A stretch of DNA of 16,409 bases from Acidobacteriota bacterium (lineage in GTDB: Bacteria > Acidobacteriota > Vicinamibacteria > Vicinamibacterales > JAKQTR01): NCBI GenBank assembly GCA_026393735.1, contig JAPKZP010000560.1:1-16409 (forward strand). The letters are read 5' to 3'. This document shows positions 1-7,550 of the stretch, piece after piece. The notes beneath the pieces are model-generated. The model was not told the origin of the DNA. It ran no database searches and worked only from the letters and a program-made list of their open reading frames with translations. The number at the start of each line of letters is the position of its first letter. Within the stretch, counting starts at the first letter, position 1. A program made the translations under genes and the position numbers.

Positions 1-4
1 CGTC

Positions 5-496
5 TCAGTCCCAGTCGCGGTACTTCGTGCCGTCGAGCGCCACGCCCTCGCTCTTGGAATACACATCGAACACGTTCTTGCCGCCCCAGCTTCGTGCGTC
101 CGGCTCGTCCTGGTAGGCGCGCTTGCCCCAGTCGGTGCTGTGCGTCATCGGATCGACGGGAACGCGGCGGAGGAACTTCAGCTTGCGGCCCGACGCGTCC
201 CCCACAGCCGGGACACCCTCCACAAGCTTGTCGAGGTCGGCCGGGTAGCCCTCGCTGTCCAGCTGAAGGTCCGTGCCGCCGATTCGCCCCTGGTCGGCGG
301 CGTCCTTGAAATTGTCGATGGCCGTGCGCATCTCGCGCAACGACCGCCGCAGTTCCGCCTCGCGCTGCCGCTGCATCGTGACACGCGCGAGCGGCATCAC
401 GGCGGAGGCCAGCACCAGGATGATCGTCGTCACCACGAGCAGTTCCACGAAGGAGTAGCCCGTCGCGCGGGTGAACCTGGGACCGATCATCGACAT
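5..496 (-). CDS. gspG: GspG-like type II secretion pseudopilin
   Basis: This 163-residue protein is a class III-type prepilin. A short basic leader ends in Gly13, followed by the sequence YSFVELLVV, which gives the conserved Glu at mature position 5 and starts a hydrophobic helix of about 20 residues. Prepilin peptidase would cut after Gly13. The C-terminal part contains 'GYPADLDKLVEGVP', 'VPVDPMT' and 'NVFDVYSKS', which fit the GspG (major pseudopilin) globular domain. Mature position 1 is Tyr where Phe or Met is usual. It starts 6 bases after the secretin stop, with AGGGG 4 bases upstream of the first ATG; an in-frame ATG two codons later is possible. It is the last complete gene of the operon at this edge. 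By family role it polymerises into the periplasmic pseudopilus, driven by the GspE ATPase. It could also be called a minor pilin-like protein. Confidence 0.88.
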   Translation of the reverse strand: MSMIGPRFTRATGYSFVELLVVTTIILVLASAVMPLARVTMQRQREAELRRSLREMRTAIDNFKDAADQGRIGGTDLQLDSEGYPADLDKLVEGVPAVGDASGRKLKFLRRVPVDPMTHSTDWGKRAYQDEPDARSWGGKNVFDVYSKSEGVALDGTKYRDWD

Positions 497-502
497 GCAC
501 CC

Positions 503-3097
503 CTACTTGACCGTGACTCTGGCCTGCCCGAACTGCACCGGCATCGGCACTCCGCCCGGTCCCGAGATCACCCCACCCAGGGCGACCTGGGACTCGCCCG
601 CCCCGACGGCGTCGAAGACCACGGCGGCGAGCATGCCGTCGCCCGTCGTACCGGTCGCGTCGTTCGCGCGCGTAATCGTGATGTCCACGCGCCCGCCGGC
701 GGCGTCCACCTGGTTCGCGAAGGTGACCGTGCTGCCCCCCGACCGCATGAACGTACCCTCCTGCACGAGACGGGCCCGCAGGACCTTGGGGTTGTACCGC
801 AGCGATAGCGTTACGCGGCTCAGTCTGGATGCACCGGTCACATTGATGGGGACGGTAATCGGCGCCCCCGCGACGACGGCCGGGCCTGCGGGTACCGTCG
901 GCGCAATGCGCGTCGAATCAAGCACCGCGGGCTGAGCGACCTGAGGTGGCGCGGCGGGAGGGCCAGCCTGCGCTGGGGGCGGTGCCGGCTGCGCTGGCGC
1001 AACCGGTTCCGGGCTCACCGGGTTCGCCGCCGGAGTCGGCGGCGCGGCCGCCTGGGCCGGAACGGCAACGGGTGCCACCGGCGTCTGGCCCGGTGTCCGC
1101 GTCTGTCCTTCAACCGGAACCGACGGACGAGCAGGGGCTTGCGTGACTGGGGCGGGACTCGCCGCGCCAGGGACCGCGCCGGCCACGGGCGTGGTTGGCG
1201 GCAGCTGGACATTCGGCGTTCCGCGGGGCACGGTCGGAGTGGCCGTCACGCCAGGGGGCGGCTGAGCGGCCGGCCCAGGTTGCGCCGTTGCCGGAGCCGC
1301 CGCCGGTTGGATGAGCGGAGGCGGGCCGGTCAGGCCCAGGTTCTGCTGCGTCCCGATGTAGATCGGGGCGAAGTCCTTCTGCGTCAGCTCGTGCGTCCGC
1401 ACGATGTGCGGCGTGATCAGCATGACGATGTCGGTCTGTTGAATCTCGTTGTCGTTCGACGAGAAGAACTGCTTCAGGATCGGCACGTGAATGGCGCCGG
1501 GAAACCCCTTCAGCGACTTCCGCTCGTTCTCCTGCAGCAGTCCCGCGAGCAGGTTCGATTCCCCGTCGCGCAGGCGGATCCGGCTTTCGACCTTGCGGGT
1601 GGTGAACGACGGCAGGTTCTGTCCGGCGACGTTGGTGTCGGCGCCCTTCGCGCTGATCTCGACCGCAAGCTTCATCACGATGTCGCCTTCGAAGGTGACG
1701 CGCGGCTCGAGCTCGACGTTGACGCCGACGTTCTTGTAGGTGAACGACGTCAGCGGCGTGGTCGCCACGCCGCCCGAACTCCCGTAGGGGTTGTAGAACG
1801 TCGTGTTCGGCACCGGGATTTCCTGGCCGAGCTTCAGGCTGAGCTTCTCACCTTCCTGCCCGCGCAGCGTGGGCTTGGCGAGCACCTTGGTCTGCGAGTC
1901 GGTCTCGAGAAAGCGCATGACCGCCTGCGGCACGGCCGAGTAGAAGTCGGCCGTGCTGACTCCGGCACTGATGGTGTTCAGATTGAAGCTGGTGTCCGTG
2001 ACGGTCGTAGTCGAACCGGACGACCCGCTGCTGCCGCTCGCGCTCGGGCGCGTTTCCGGCGAGAACACCAGGGGAAGCGACCAGCTGCTCAGGTCGAGGC
2101 CGTACTGTTTCGCGTTGCCCTTGTCGACTTCCAGGATCTCGACATCGATGGCAATCTCGGCGCGCGGCTTGTCGTTCATCGCGATGATGCGCTCGATGAG
2201 CTGCAGCATCGGCAGCGAGGCGCGCACGGTGATGGAGTTGCTGGTCTTGTTCGCCGCGAACGTCGGGCGCACGCCCTGCTGCTGCGACTGCACCACCGTG
2301 TTGAGCAGCGTCACGAGTTCGGTCGGATCTGCGTGGGACACATAGAAGGTCTGGACCGCCTGCTCTTCGTAGAACAGCCGTTTCTGGGCGTTGTCCTGGA
2401 TGATGATGATGGAGCGCGGATTCAGCACCTTATAGAAATAGCCGTTCACCGTGAGGATCTGGTGCAGGGCCTGCTCGAGATTCACCCCGTCGATGTCCAC
2501 CGTGACCTGACGATCCTGGAATCCGCTGTCGTAGGCGACGTTGATGCCCGTCGACTCGCGGATGAAGTCCAGCACTTCCCGCAGTTGGCGATTCGGGAAC
2601 TTCAGCACGAGGGGACTGCGCGACGTGGGATCGAGCACAGGTTCCCCGATCGACTGCCGCGCCTTCTCCCGCATCCCTTCGACGGCGGGCCTGGGCCGCG
2701 ACGCCTCAATCCTGTCGCGGATCGTCTGCTCGAGGGTCTGGATCTTCGAGTGGGCCTCCTGGTTGGCCGGGTGGTACTCGACGACCTTCCGGTATTCGAG
2801 GAGCGCCAGGTCCAGCTGGTCCTTGGCTTCCAGTCCCCGGGCCCGTTCGAAATGCAGCTGTGAGGCGGACATCTGCGCCCGCTCGAGCGCCATCTTGTAG
2901 TCCGCGCGCGTCGGATGCTCCTCGACCGCCTTCTGGTAGTACGTCACTGCGAGGTCCCAGTTGTTCTGGAGCGCCGCCTCGTTCCCGTGGAGGAAGGAGC
3001 GGCCCGAGGCGCACGCCGACACGCCCACCGCGATGGCGACGACGATCAGCACGGCGGCACCTTGCTGCCACATGTGCCGAGTGCCCGTACTCACCAT
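503..3097 (-). CDS. gspD: Lipoprotein secretin (GspD/PilQ) with TPR and cohesin-like domains
   Basis: This 864-residue outer-membrane secretin forms the exit channel of the system. Residues 1-28 are a signal peptide ending in the lipobox VSAC with Cys29; residue +2 is Ala, so outer-membrane sorting is expected. Residues about 35-130 look like two or three TPR units ('NNWDLAVTYYQKAVEEHP', 'DQLDLALLEYRKVVEYHP'). Residues about 162-233 are an STN/N0-like domain, 245-325 an N1-type domain, and 388-568 the secretin core ('VLAKPTLRGQEGEKLSLKLGQEIPV', ending 'DIVMLITPHIV'). Residues 589-724 are a Pro/Ala linker. Residues about 735-864 resemble a cohesin-type beta sandwich ('ITVPINVTGA', 'VTLSLRYNPKVLRA'). 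AAGGGAG lies 6 bases upstream of the chosen ATG and favours it over the ATG eight codons later. The total length exceeds that of typical GspD (about 650-700) because of the added ends. The secretin call is certain; the cohesin call is by pattern only. Confidence 0.93.
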   Translation of the reverse strand: MVSTGTRHMWQQGAAVLIVVAIAVGVSACASGRSFLHGNEAALQNNWDLAVTYYQKAVEEHPTRADYKMALERAQMSASQLHFERARGLEAKDQLDLALLEYRKVVEYHPANQEAHSKIQTLEQTIRDRIEASRPRPAVEGMREKARQSIGEPVLDPTSRSPLVLKFPNRQLREVLDFIRESTGINVAYDSGFQDRQVTVDIDGVNLEQALHQILTVNGYFYKVLNPRSIIIIQDNAQKRLFYEEQAVQTFYVSHADPTELVTLLNTVVQSQQQGVRPTFAANKTSNSITVRASLPMLQLIERIIAMNDKPRAEIAIDVEILEVDKGNAKQYGLDLSSWSLPLVFSPETRPSASGSSGSSGSTTTVTDTSFNLNTISAGVSTADFYSAVPQAVMRFLETDSQTKVLAKPTLRGQEGEKLSLKLGQEIPVPNTTFYNPYGSSGGVATTPLTSFTYKNVGVNVELEPRVTFEGDIVMKLAVEISAKGADTNVAGQNLPSFTTRKVESRIRLRDGESNLLAGLLQENERKSLKGFPGAIHVPILKQFFSSNDNEIQQTDIVMLITPHIVRTHELTQKDFAPIYIGTQQNLGLTGPPPLIQPAAAPATAQPGPAAQPPPGVTATPTVPRGTPNVQLPPTTPVAGAVPGAASPAPVTQAPARPSVPVEGQTRTPGQTPVAPVAVPAQAAAPPTPAANPVSPEPVAPAQPAPPPAQAGPPAAPPQVAQPAVLDSTRIAPTVPAGPAVVAGAPITVPINVTGASRLSRVTLSLRYNPKVLRARLVQEGTFMRSGGSTVTFANQVDAAGGRVDITITRANDATGTTGDGMLAAVVFDAVGAGESQVALGGVISGPGGVPMPVQFGQARVTVK

Positions 3098-3122
3098 GCC
3101 ATGCTCCCTTGCCGCCGCCGCG

Positions 3123-3731
3123 TCACGGCTGTCCGCCAGTCAACTGGATCATCCGCCGTCCGCGGCCGTCCACGTACGCCACCTCGACCGCGTCCGCAGT
3201 GACCCGGAGAAGTCGGTACCGCCCCTCAATGACGTCGCCTTCCCGGCCGTAGTAAATGCCCCGCTCGTCGCGCAGGACCGCGATCGTCCGGCCGTTCACG
3301 CCCTGCTGCGCCAGGCCGATGTACTTCAACAGGATCGGCGGCGGCGGGGGCGGCCCTGCCGGCACCGCAGGACCGGCCGGCGCCGCAGGACCCGAACCGG
3401 CCGGCCCCGTCGCCGGCCCGCCGCTCGCCCCAGGTCCCGTTCCCGTGTCTCGTGGGGCCCCGAACCGGAAGGGATCGCGTCCCGTATCCACGGGCTCAGC
3501 CGACTCCTGCCCCAGCACCGACAGCCGGACGTCGGGCACGGTTCGATTCCCGGCCGCCGGTCCAGTCCCACCTCGGGCCGGCACGGCCGCTGCGGGCGGC
3601 GCAGGCGGAACCGCGGCCGCGGTCGTCGCAGCCGCCGGGACCCCGTCTCCCGCGTACTGCCACCACAGTACGGCAATCATGACGGCCACGATCGCCGTCA
3701 ACAGCGCCAGTTGCCGTCGATTAGTCTCCAC
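3123..3731 (-). CDS. PilP/GspC-like inner-membrane connector to the secretin
   Basis: This 202-residue bitopic protein has one transmembrane helix at residues about 8-24 ('ALLTAIVAVMIAVLWW'), then a long flexible Ala/Gly/Pro-rich periplasmic stretch, and a compact C-terminal domain (about 133-195, 'ILLKYIGLAQQG...YYGREGDVIEGRYRLLRV') that resembles the beta-rich homology region shared by GspC and PilP. In those families this domain contacts the N-terminal domains of the secretin, so here it would link the PilN/PilO platform to the adjacent GspD. The start is GTG with AGGA 9 bases upstream. It overlaps the pilO stop by 11 bases, and 25 bases separate it from the secretin. It is not a lipoprotein, unlike classical PilP, which favours GspC-like topology. 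The family is inferred from position, topology and the C-terminal pattern. Confidence 0.72.
   Translation of the reverse strand: METNRRQLALLTAIVAVMIAVLWWQYAGDGVPAAATTAAAVPPAPPAAAVPARGGTGPAAGNRTVPDVRLSVLGQESAEPVDTGRDPFRFGAPRDTGTGPGASGGPATGPAGSGPAAPAGPAVPAGPPPPPPILLKYIGLAQQGVNGRTIAVLRDERGIYYGREGDVIEGRYRLLRVTADAVEVAYVDGRGRRMIQLTGGQP
3358..3392 (-). repeat. Short direct repeat, 18-bp period, in the connector's Pro-rich hinge
   Basis: Two 17-base copies (3358-3374 and 3376-3392) differ at one position and are spaced with an 18-base period, so they keep the reading frame and encode six-residue Gly-Pro-Ala units. The flanks carry further degenerate copies. This is in-frame low-complexity DNA that extends the periplasmic spacer; slippage could change the hinge length. 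Confidence 0.6.
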
Positions 3732-4317
3732 GTGCCACCGTCCTGTAGTACGTGGACAACTCCACCGTCAGCACCAGCGGCGACTCGGCGTCCTGCCCCT
3801 CTGCCAGCGCCACGTTGTCGATGACGATGAACGCCGTGGACGCTTCGATGTCGCGGATGAACTGGCGGACGCTTTCATAGTGCCCCTTCAGCACCATGGA
3901 GATGTCGAAGCGCGTGAGCGTCGAGATGTTCGAAGCGTCGCCCTGCCTGGGTTCGCGCGGTTCCTCCATGCGCCGCTGGTACTGCAGTTCGGCGCCCTTC
4001 GCCAGCGCGGCCAGATGGACGTACGTGGCGCGGCGCGCCCCCGCCATGCCTGCGGGCAGCACCTCGGTATAGAACTTCTTCAGGTCCGACTCGGCGCGCG
4101 TCTTGTCGCGCAGCGTGTCGCCCGCGGCCTTGAGTTCTCGCTGTGCGGACACCAGTTCCTGGACCGCCGCCTGTTCCTGCTGTTCCGCCTGGGTCACGCG
4201 CCCGGCCATCGGCCAGACCACGAGGGCGCCGATGCCTACGTTCAGCAGCATCAGCACGGCGAGCGGCAGGACAACGGCGCGCTTTTCTCGGAGCACGCGC
4301 ACGATCCAGTGGCTCAT
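3721..4317 (-). CDS. pilO: PilO-like pilus/secretion platform protein
   Basis: This 198-residue protein has a basic N-terminus, a single transmembrane helix at residues about 16-36 ('VVLPLAVLMLLNVGIGALVVW'), a charged coiled-coil stretch at about 42-85, and a periplasmic ferredoxin-like C-terminal domain ('FDISMVLKGHYESVRQFIRDIEAS') typical of PilO and the related GspM. It would pair with PilN through coiled coils and fold similarity to form the inner-membrane alignment complex. It starts at an ATG that overlaps the pilN stop by four bases (ATGA), and the connector gene overlaps its end by 11 bases, so translation of the three is likely coupled. GspM-like is the only real alternative name; the PilM and PilN neighbours favour PilO. 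Confidence 0.85.
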   Translation of the reverse strand: MSHWIVRVLREKRAVVLPLAVLMLLNVGIGALVVWPMAGRVTQAEQQEQAAVQELVSAQRELKAAGDTLRDKTRAESDLKKFYTEVLPAGMAGARRATYVHLAALAKGAELQYQRRMEEPREPRQGDASNISTLTRFDISMVLKGHYESVRQFIRDIEASTAFIVIDNVALAEGQDAESPLVLTVELSTYYRTVARGD

Positions 4318-4907
4318 CGGGACCCTCCCGGCTGCGGCTTCGCGGACGCCTGGACCGCCGGGACGTAGCGTCCCTCGAGACTGGCCTGGATCAGGCCGTC
4401 CTGGTTCAGGAACTCCTCGCGCGACAGCACCGACCTGAACGACCCGGCCTTCTCGAGATTCTCAATGAACGTGTCCACGCCTTCAACGGATCGCGCCAGC
4501 ACCACCACGCTGAGCATCATCGTACCGTCCCGCTCCACGCGGGGCCGGACCGACGCAATCCTGACGTTCGGCGGGAGCGTCACCTCGAACTGATTGAACA
4601 GGTCGGTCCACGAGAACACGCGCCGATCGATCAGGGCGTTGGCCTCCCGGGCCGCCGCGACGGTGGCATCGAGTTCCCGCGGGCTGATCGAGGAACGGAT
4701 ACGGACGGCTTCGCGGCGGAACTCACCAGCCTTGCCCGCGGCCATCGCAATGCGTCCCTGAAGTTCGGCCTGGCGTCCCGAAAGGACGTAGACCTCCCAG
4801 AGATTGAACGCCGTCACCGCCAGGACCACCAGCGTCAGCAGGCCGAGCACGACGTGCACGGCACGCTCATTGTAGAACGGGCGGGTCGAGAGGTTGATCC
4901 GTCGCAT
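4314..4907 (-). CDS. pilN: PilN-like pilus/secretion platform protein
   Basis: This 197-residue protein opens with 'MRRINLSTRPFYNER', corresponding to the short cytoplasmic INL-type motif through which PilN docks into PilM. A transmembrane helix follows at residues about 18-41, then a coiled coil ('LSGRQAELQGRIAMAAGKA') and a periplasmic alpha/beta domain containing 'LPPNVRIASVRPRVERDG' and 'VDTFIENLEKAGSF'. The motif reads INLST rather than the INLLP often seen in proteobacterial PilN, a variation I associate with GspL C-terminal and PilN-like proteins in other phyla. The ATG lies 12 bases after the pilM stop, and the stop TAG of pilM forms part of an AGGA ribosome-binding site. By family role it joins PilM to PilO. 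Confidence 0.86.
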   Translation of the reverse strand: MRRINLSTRPFYNERAVHVVLGLLTLVVLAVTAFNLWEVYVLSGRQAELQGRIAMAAGKAGEFRREAVRIRSSISPRELDATVAAAREANALIDRRVFSWTDLFNQFEVTLPPNVRIASVRPRVERDGTMMLSVVVLARSVEGVDTFIENLEKAGSFRSVLSREEFLNQDGLIQASLEGRYVPAVQASAKPQPGGSR

Positions 4908-4919
4908 CGTGGGCGCGTC

Positions 4920-5870
4920 CTACGCTTCGCTCCGGAGGGAGAGCGCCAGCCCCAAGGCGGGGGTGGCGGCCTCCATTGTGTCGGGAGACCATGGCGCCCG
5001 GGCCCGCACGGTGATGCCCCGTTCGGGATCGATCGCCTCGGCGGTCACCCCCAGCCGCGCCTGGATGTCCCGCCACGTGGCGCTCGCCAGGGCTTCTGGC
5101 GTCGCCCCTCCCACCACGACCCGCGAGAAGCCCCGGCCCCCAAGCCGGTCCTGGTAGTACATCGCGGTCTGGTGCGCCAGTTCGCCCAGGTGGGCATCGC
5201 CGTCGGCACCGCGGTGGCGGAAGAACACGAGGTCGTCGCCCCGAAAGATGGCCAGCGCCGCGCTGTCCGCCGTGGCGTGGATCAGCAACCAGTCGCCCGT
5301 CGGCTCGGGCCCCATGGCGCGCACGCACTCCGAGACGGCGATGGTCGCCAACTCGACCACGCCCGGAGCCGCGCCCGCCGACACGCACACCTCTTCGTAT
5401 TCGGCCACGATGTCGCGCCGGGCCTGCACGACCACGAACTCCTGCCCATCCGAGCCGGACGCGCCCGCGGCGAACGCGATCTGGGACTCCTCGACGCGGA
5501 ACGGCGCAGCCTTCCGGATCTGGAACTTGACCAGTTCGTCCAGATCCGCCGCCCGCGCGGGCACCTGCTGGAACTTGACGAACGAGACCTTGGCTATCGA
5601 GTCGGGCACGACCAGCGCGATGCGCCGCGGCCGCTGGTCGAGCCGCTCCCAAACGCGCTCGATCGCCCGCGCGACATCAGCCGGCCGCGCGATGTTCGGC
5701 GCGGTCAGCGACGCCACGATCGCACCCTCGGGCAGCGGCTCGACCGCCCAGCCGCTGACCTGCGGACGGGCGCCCCCACCACCGGAAAGACAGACCGCGA
5801 CGAGGCGCCGCGGGCTGATTTCGAGCGCCACGTTGGGGGGCGGCGTGCGGAGAAACGGCGGCAGCTTCAT
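4920..5870 (-). CDS. pilM: PilM-like actin-fold platform protein
   Basis: I chose the ATG at 5870, which gives 316 residues beginning MKLPPFLRTPPP; it overlaps the gspE stop as ATGA, the arrangement expected for coupled translation. A frame open further upstream lies inside gspE and is ignored. Actin-fold elements are visible: a first phosphate-binding strand at residues about 13-27 ('NVALEISPRRLVAV', with Glu where many actin-fold proteins have Asp), 'RRIALVVPDSIAKVSFVKFQQVP', 'KFQIRKAAPFRVEESQIAF' and a late 'VVVGGATPEAL' that corresponds to the adenosine motif. PilM is cytoplasmic, binds the N-terminal peptide of PilN and relays between the assembly ATPase and the periplasmic platform. In T2SS terms it takes the place of the cytoplasmic half of GspL. 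No membrane segment is seen. Confidence 0.87.
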   Translation of the reverse strand: MKLPPFLRTPPPNVALEISPRRLVAVCLSGGGGARPQVSGWAVEPLPEGAIVASLTAPNIARPADVARAIERVWERLDQRPRRIALVVPDSIAKVSFVKFQQVPARAADLDELVKFQIRKAAPFRVEESQIAFAAGASGSDGQEFVVVQARRDIVAEYEEVCVSAGAAPGVVELATIAVSECVRAMGPEPTGDWLLIHATADSAALAIFRGDDLVFFRHRGADGDAHLGELAHQTAMYYQDRLGGRGFSRVVVGGATPEALASATWRDIQARLGVTAEAIDPERGITVRARAPWSPDTMEAATPALGLALSLRSEA

Positions 5871-7531
5871 TCGACGAACGTCACCTTGTTGATTTCGCGC
5901 AGCGTGGTCCGTCCATGCAGGACCTGCTCGACCGCGCTCTCGCGCAGGAAGCGCATGCCCTCTTCGCGGGCCATCTTCTTGATCTCGGACGTCGGCCTGC
6001 GAGCGAGGATGAGTTCGCGGATGCGATCCGACAGGTCCAGCAGCTCGCAGATGGCCGTGCGCCCCTTGTACCCCGTGCCGCCGCACTCGATGCAGCCGGC
6101 GCCCTCGTAGAAGACATGCTTCTGGAGAATCGCCGGGTCGAGGCCCGACTCGTCGAGCAGCGCGCGCGAGACGGTTGCCGGCCGCCTGCAGTGCGTGCAG
6201 ATCATGCGCACCAGGCGCTGAGCGAGCACGCAGTTCAGGGCCGAGACGAACTGGTAGGGCTCGACGCCCATGTTGAGGAAGCGGCCCAGCACGTCCACGA
6301 CGTTGTTCGCGTGCACCGTCGTGAACACCAGGTGTCCGGTCAGCGCCGACTGGATGGCGATCTGCGCCGTTTCCGGGTCGCGGATTTCTCCGACCATGAT
6401 CTTGTCGGGATCGTGACGCAGGATCGAGCGCAGGCCTCGCGCGAACGTCAGGCCCTTCTTCTCGTTGATGGGGATCTGCGTGATGCCCTGCAGCTGGTAC
6501 TCGACCGGGTCCTCGATCGTGACGATCTTGTCCTCGGGTGACCTGATCTCCGACAGCGCCGCGTAGAGCGTCGTCGTCTTGCCGCTCCCCGTCGGGCCCG
6601 TGACGAGCACCATCCCGTACGGCTCGGCGATGTACTTGCGGAACCGCCGCAGTTCGGCGTCGGGAAAACCCAGGATGTCCAGGCGCAGCTCGCTGAACTG
6701 CTCGCTGATCGATTCCTTGTCGAGGATGCGGATGACCGCGTCCTCGCCGTGCACGCTCGGCATGATCGACACGCGGAAGTCGATCGTCTTGCCCGGCACC
6801 CGCAGCTTGAACCGCCCGTCCTGCGGGACGCGCTTCTCGGCGATGTCCAGCTCCGCCATGACCTTGATACGCGAGATAATCGTGCTGTGGTGCTGCTTCG
6901 CGATCGGACGCATCGCGGCCTGCAGCACGCCGTCGATCCGGTACTTGACGTAGACGGCGTCGTCCTGGGTTTCGATGTGGATGTCGGATGCGCGACGCTG
7001 GATCGCCGTGAAGATCGTCGAGTCGACGAGCCGGATCATCGGGCTGATGTCGCTCGTGAGCCGCTCGACAGTCAGGTTCTCGTCGCCCGAGTCCTCGTCC
7101 TTCAGGAGCTGAACCTGGAAATCCGAGGTTGCCTCTTCCAGCACACGCTGGGAACTCTCGCTCTTCTTGAGGATGCCGTCGATCGCCGAGCGCGGCCCCA
7201 CCATCACACGCAGCGGCGTCGCCAGCAGCACCTCGAGCTCGTCGATCATCGGCAGGTCGCTGGGATCGGAGACCACGATGACGAGCGACCGTCCGTCCCT
7301 CCTGTACGGGACGAACCCGTAGCGCAGCATGAGGTCGGCGGGGATCGAGCGGAACAGGTCGTGATCGATGCGGAAGTGCTGCAGGTCGGCGAACTCGAGT
7401 GCGTAGCGGTCGGCCAGATGGCGCGCCTGAGCCTCTTCCGCGACCGGGTCGGCCGCGGGCTCGGCGCCGCGGTCCGCGTACATCCCGACCGGCGGCTGGG
7501 TCACGACAGGGTCACGATCGCTCAAGGCCAT
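5867..7531 (-). CDS. gspE: Type II secretion/type IV pilus assembly ATPase GspE/PilB
   Basis: This 554-residue hexameric motor ATPase powers pseudopilin or pilin polymerisation from the cytoplasmic face. Residues about 40-125 form an N-terminal GspE/MshE-type domain ('YALEFADLQHFRIDHDLF...PYRRDGRSLVIVVSDPSD'). The motor core has Walker A GPTGSGKT (312-319, Lys318), the Asp box 'TIEDPVEY' (338-345), Walker B 'IMVGEIRDPETAQ' (378-390, Glu382) and a His box around His408. A zinc-binding tetracysteine is present as Cys445-x2-Cys448 and Cys480-x2-Cys483, which marks assembly ATPases and is absent from the PilT retraction type. GGAGA precedes the ATG by about 5 bases, and 19 bases separate it from gspF. 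All catalytic elements are intact. Whether it serves a T2SS or a pilus cannot be told from this protein alone. Confidence 0.96.
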   Translation of the reverse strand: MALSDRDPVVTQPPVGMYADRGAEPAADPVAEEAQARHLADRYALEFADLQHFRIDHDLFRSIPADLMLRYGFVPYRRDGRSLVIVVSDPSDLPMIDELEVLLATPLRVMVGPRSAIDGILKKSESSQRVLEEATSDFQVQLLKDEDSGDENLTVERLTSDISPMIRLVDSTIFTAIQRRASDIHIETQDDAVYVKYRIDGVLQAAMRPIAKQHHSTIISRIKVMAELDIAEKRVPQDGRFKLRVPGKTIDFRVSIMPSVHGEDAVIRILDKESISEQFSELRLDILGFPDAELRRFRKYIAEPYGMVLVTGPTGSGKTTTLYAALSEIRSPEDKIVTIEDPVEYQLQGITQIPINEKKGLTFARGLRSILRHDPDKIMVGEIRDPETAQIAIQSALTGHLVFTTVHANNVVDVLGRFLNMGVEPYQFVSALNCVLAQRLVRMICTHCRRPATVSRALLDESGLDPAILQKHVFYEGAGCIECGGTGYKGRTAICELLDLSDRIRELILARRPTSEIKKMAREEGMRFLRESAVEQVLHGRTTLREINKVTFVE

Positions 7532-7550
7532 GTCTCTCCGGGCGCGGCTG

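Noticed and set aside
890..1335. Pro/Ala-rich DNA as a tandem repeat array
   Set aside because: The codons vary and no unit of fixed length repeats; it is low-complexity protein coding, not an array.
1139..2863. 574-codon plus-strand frame opposite the secretin gene
   Set aside because: It is antisense to a certain secretin, rich in Arg, His, Asp and Val as expected for the complement of GC-rich codons, and shows no domain.
5871..6086. 72-residue N-terminal extension of PilM
   Set aside because: It lies inside gspE in another frame, has shadow composition, and the ATGA overlap gives the natural start at 5870.
4143..6110. 655-codon plus-strand frame opposite pilO, pilN, pilM and gspE
   Set aside because: It spans four real genes on the other strand, with shadow composition and no motif.
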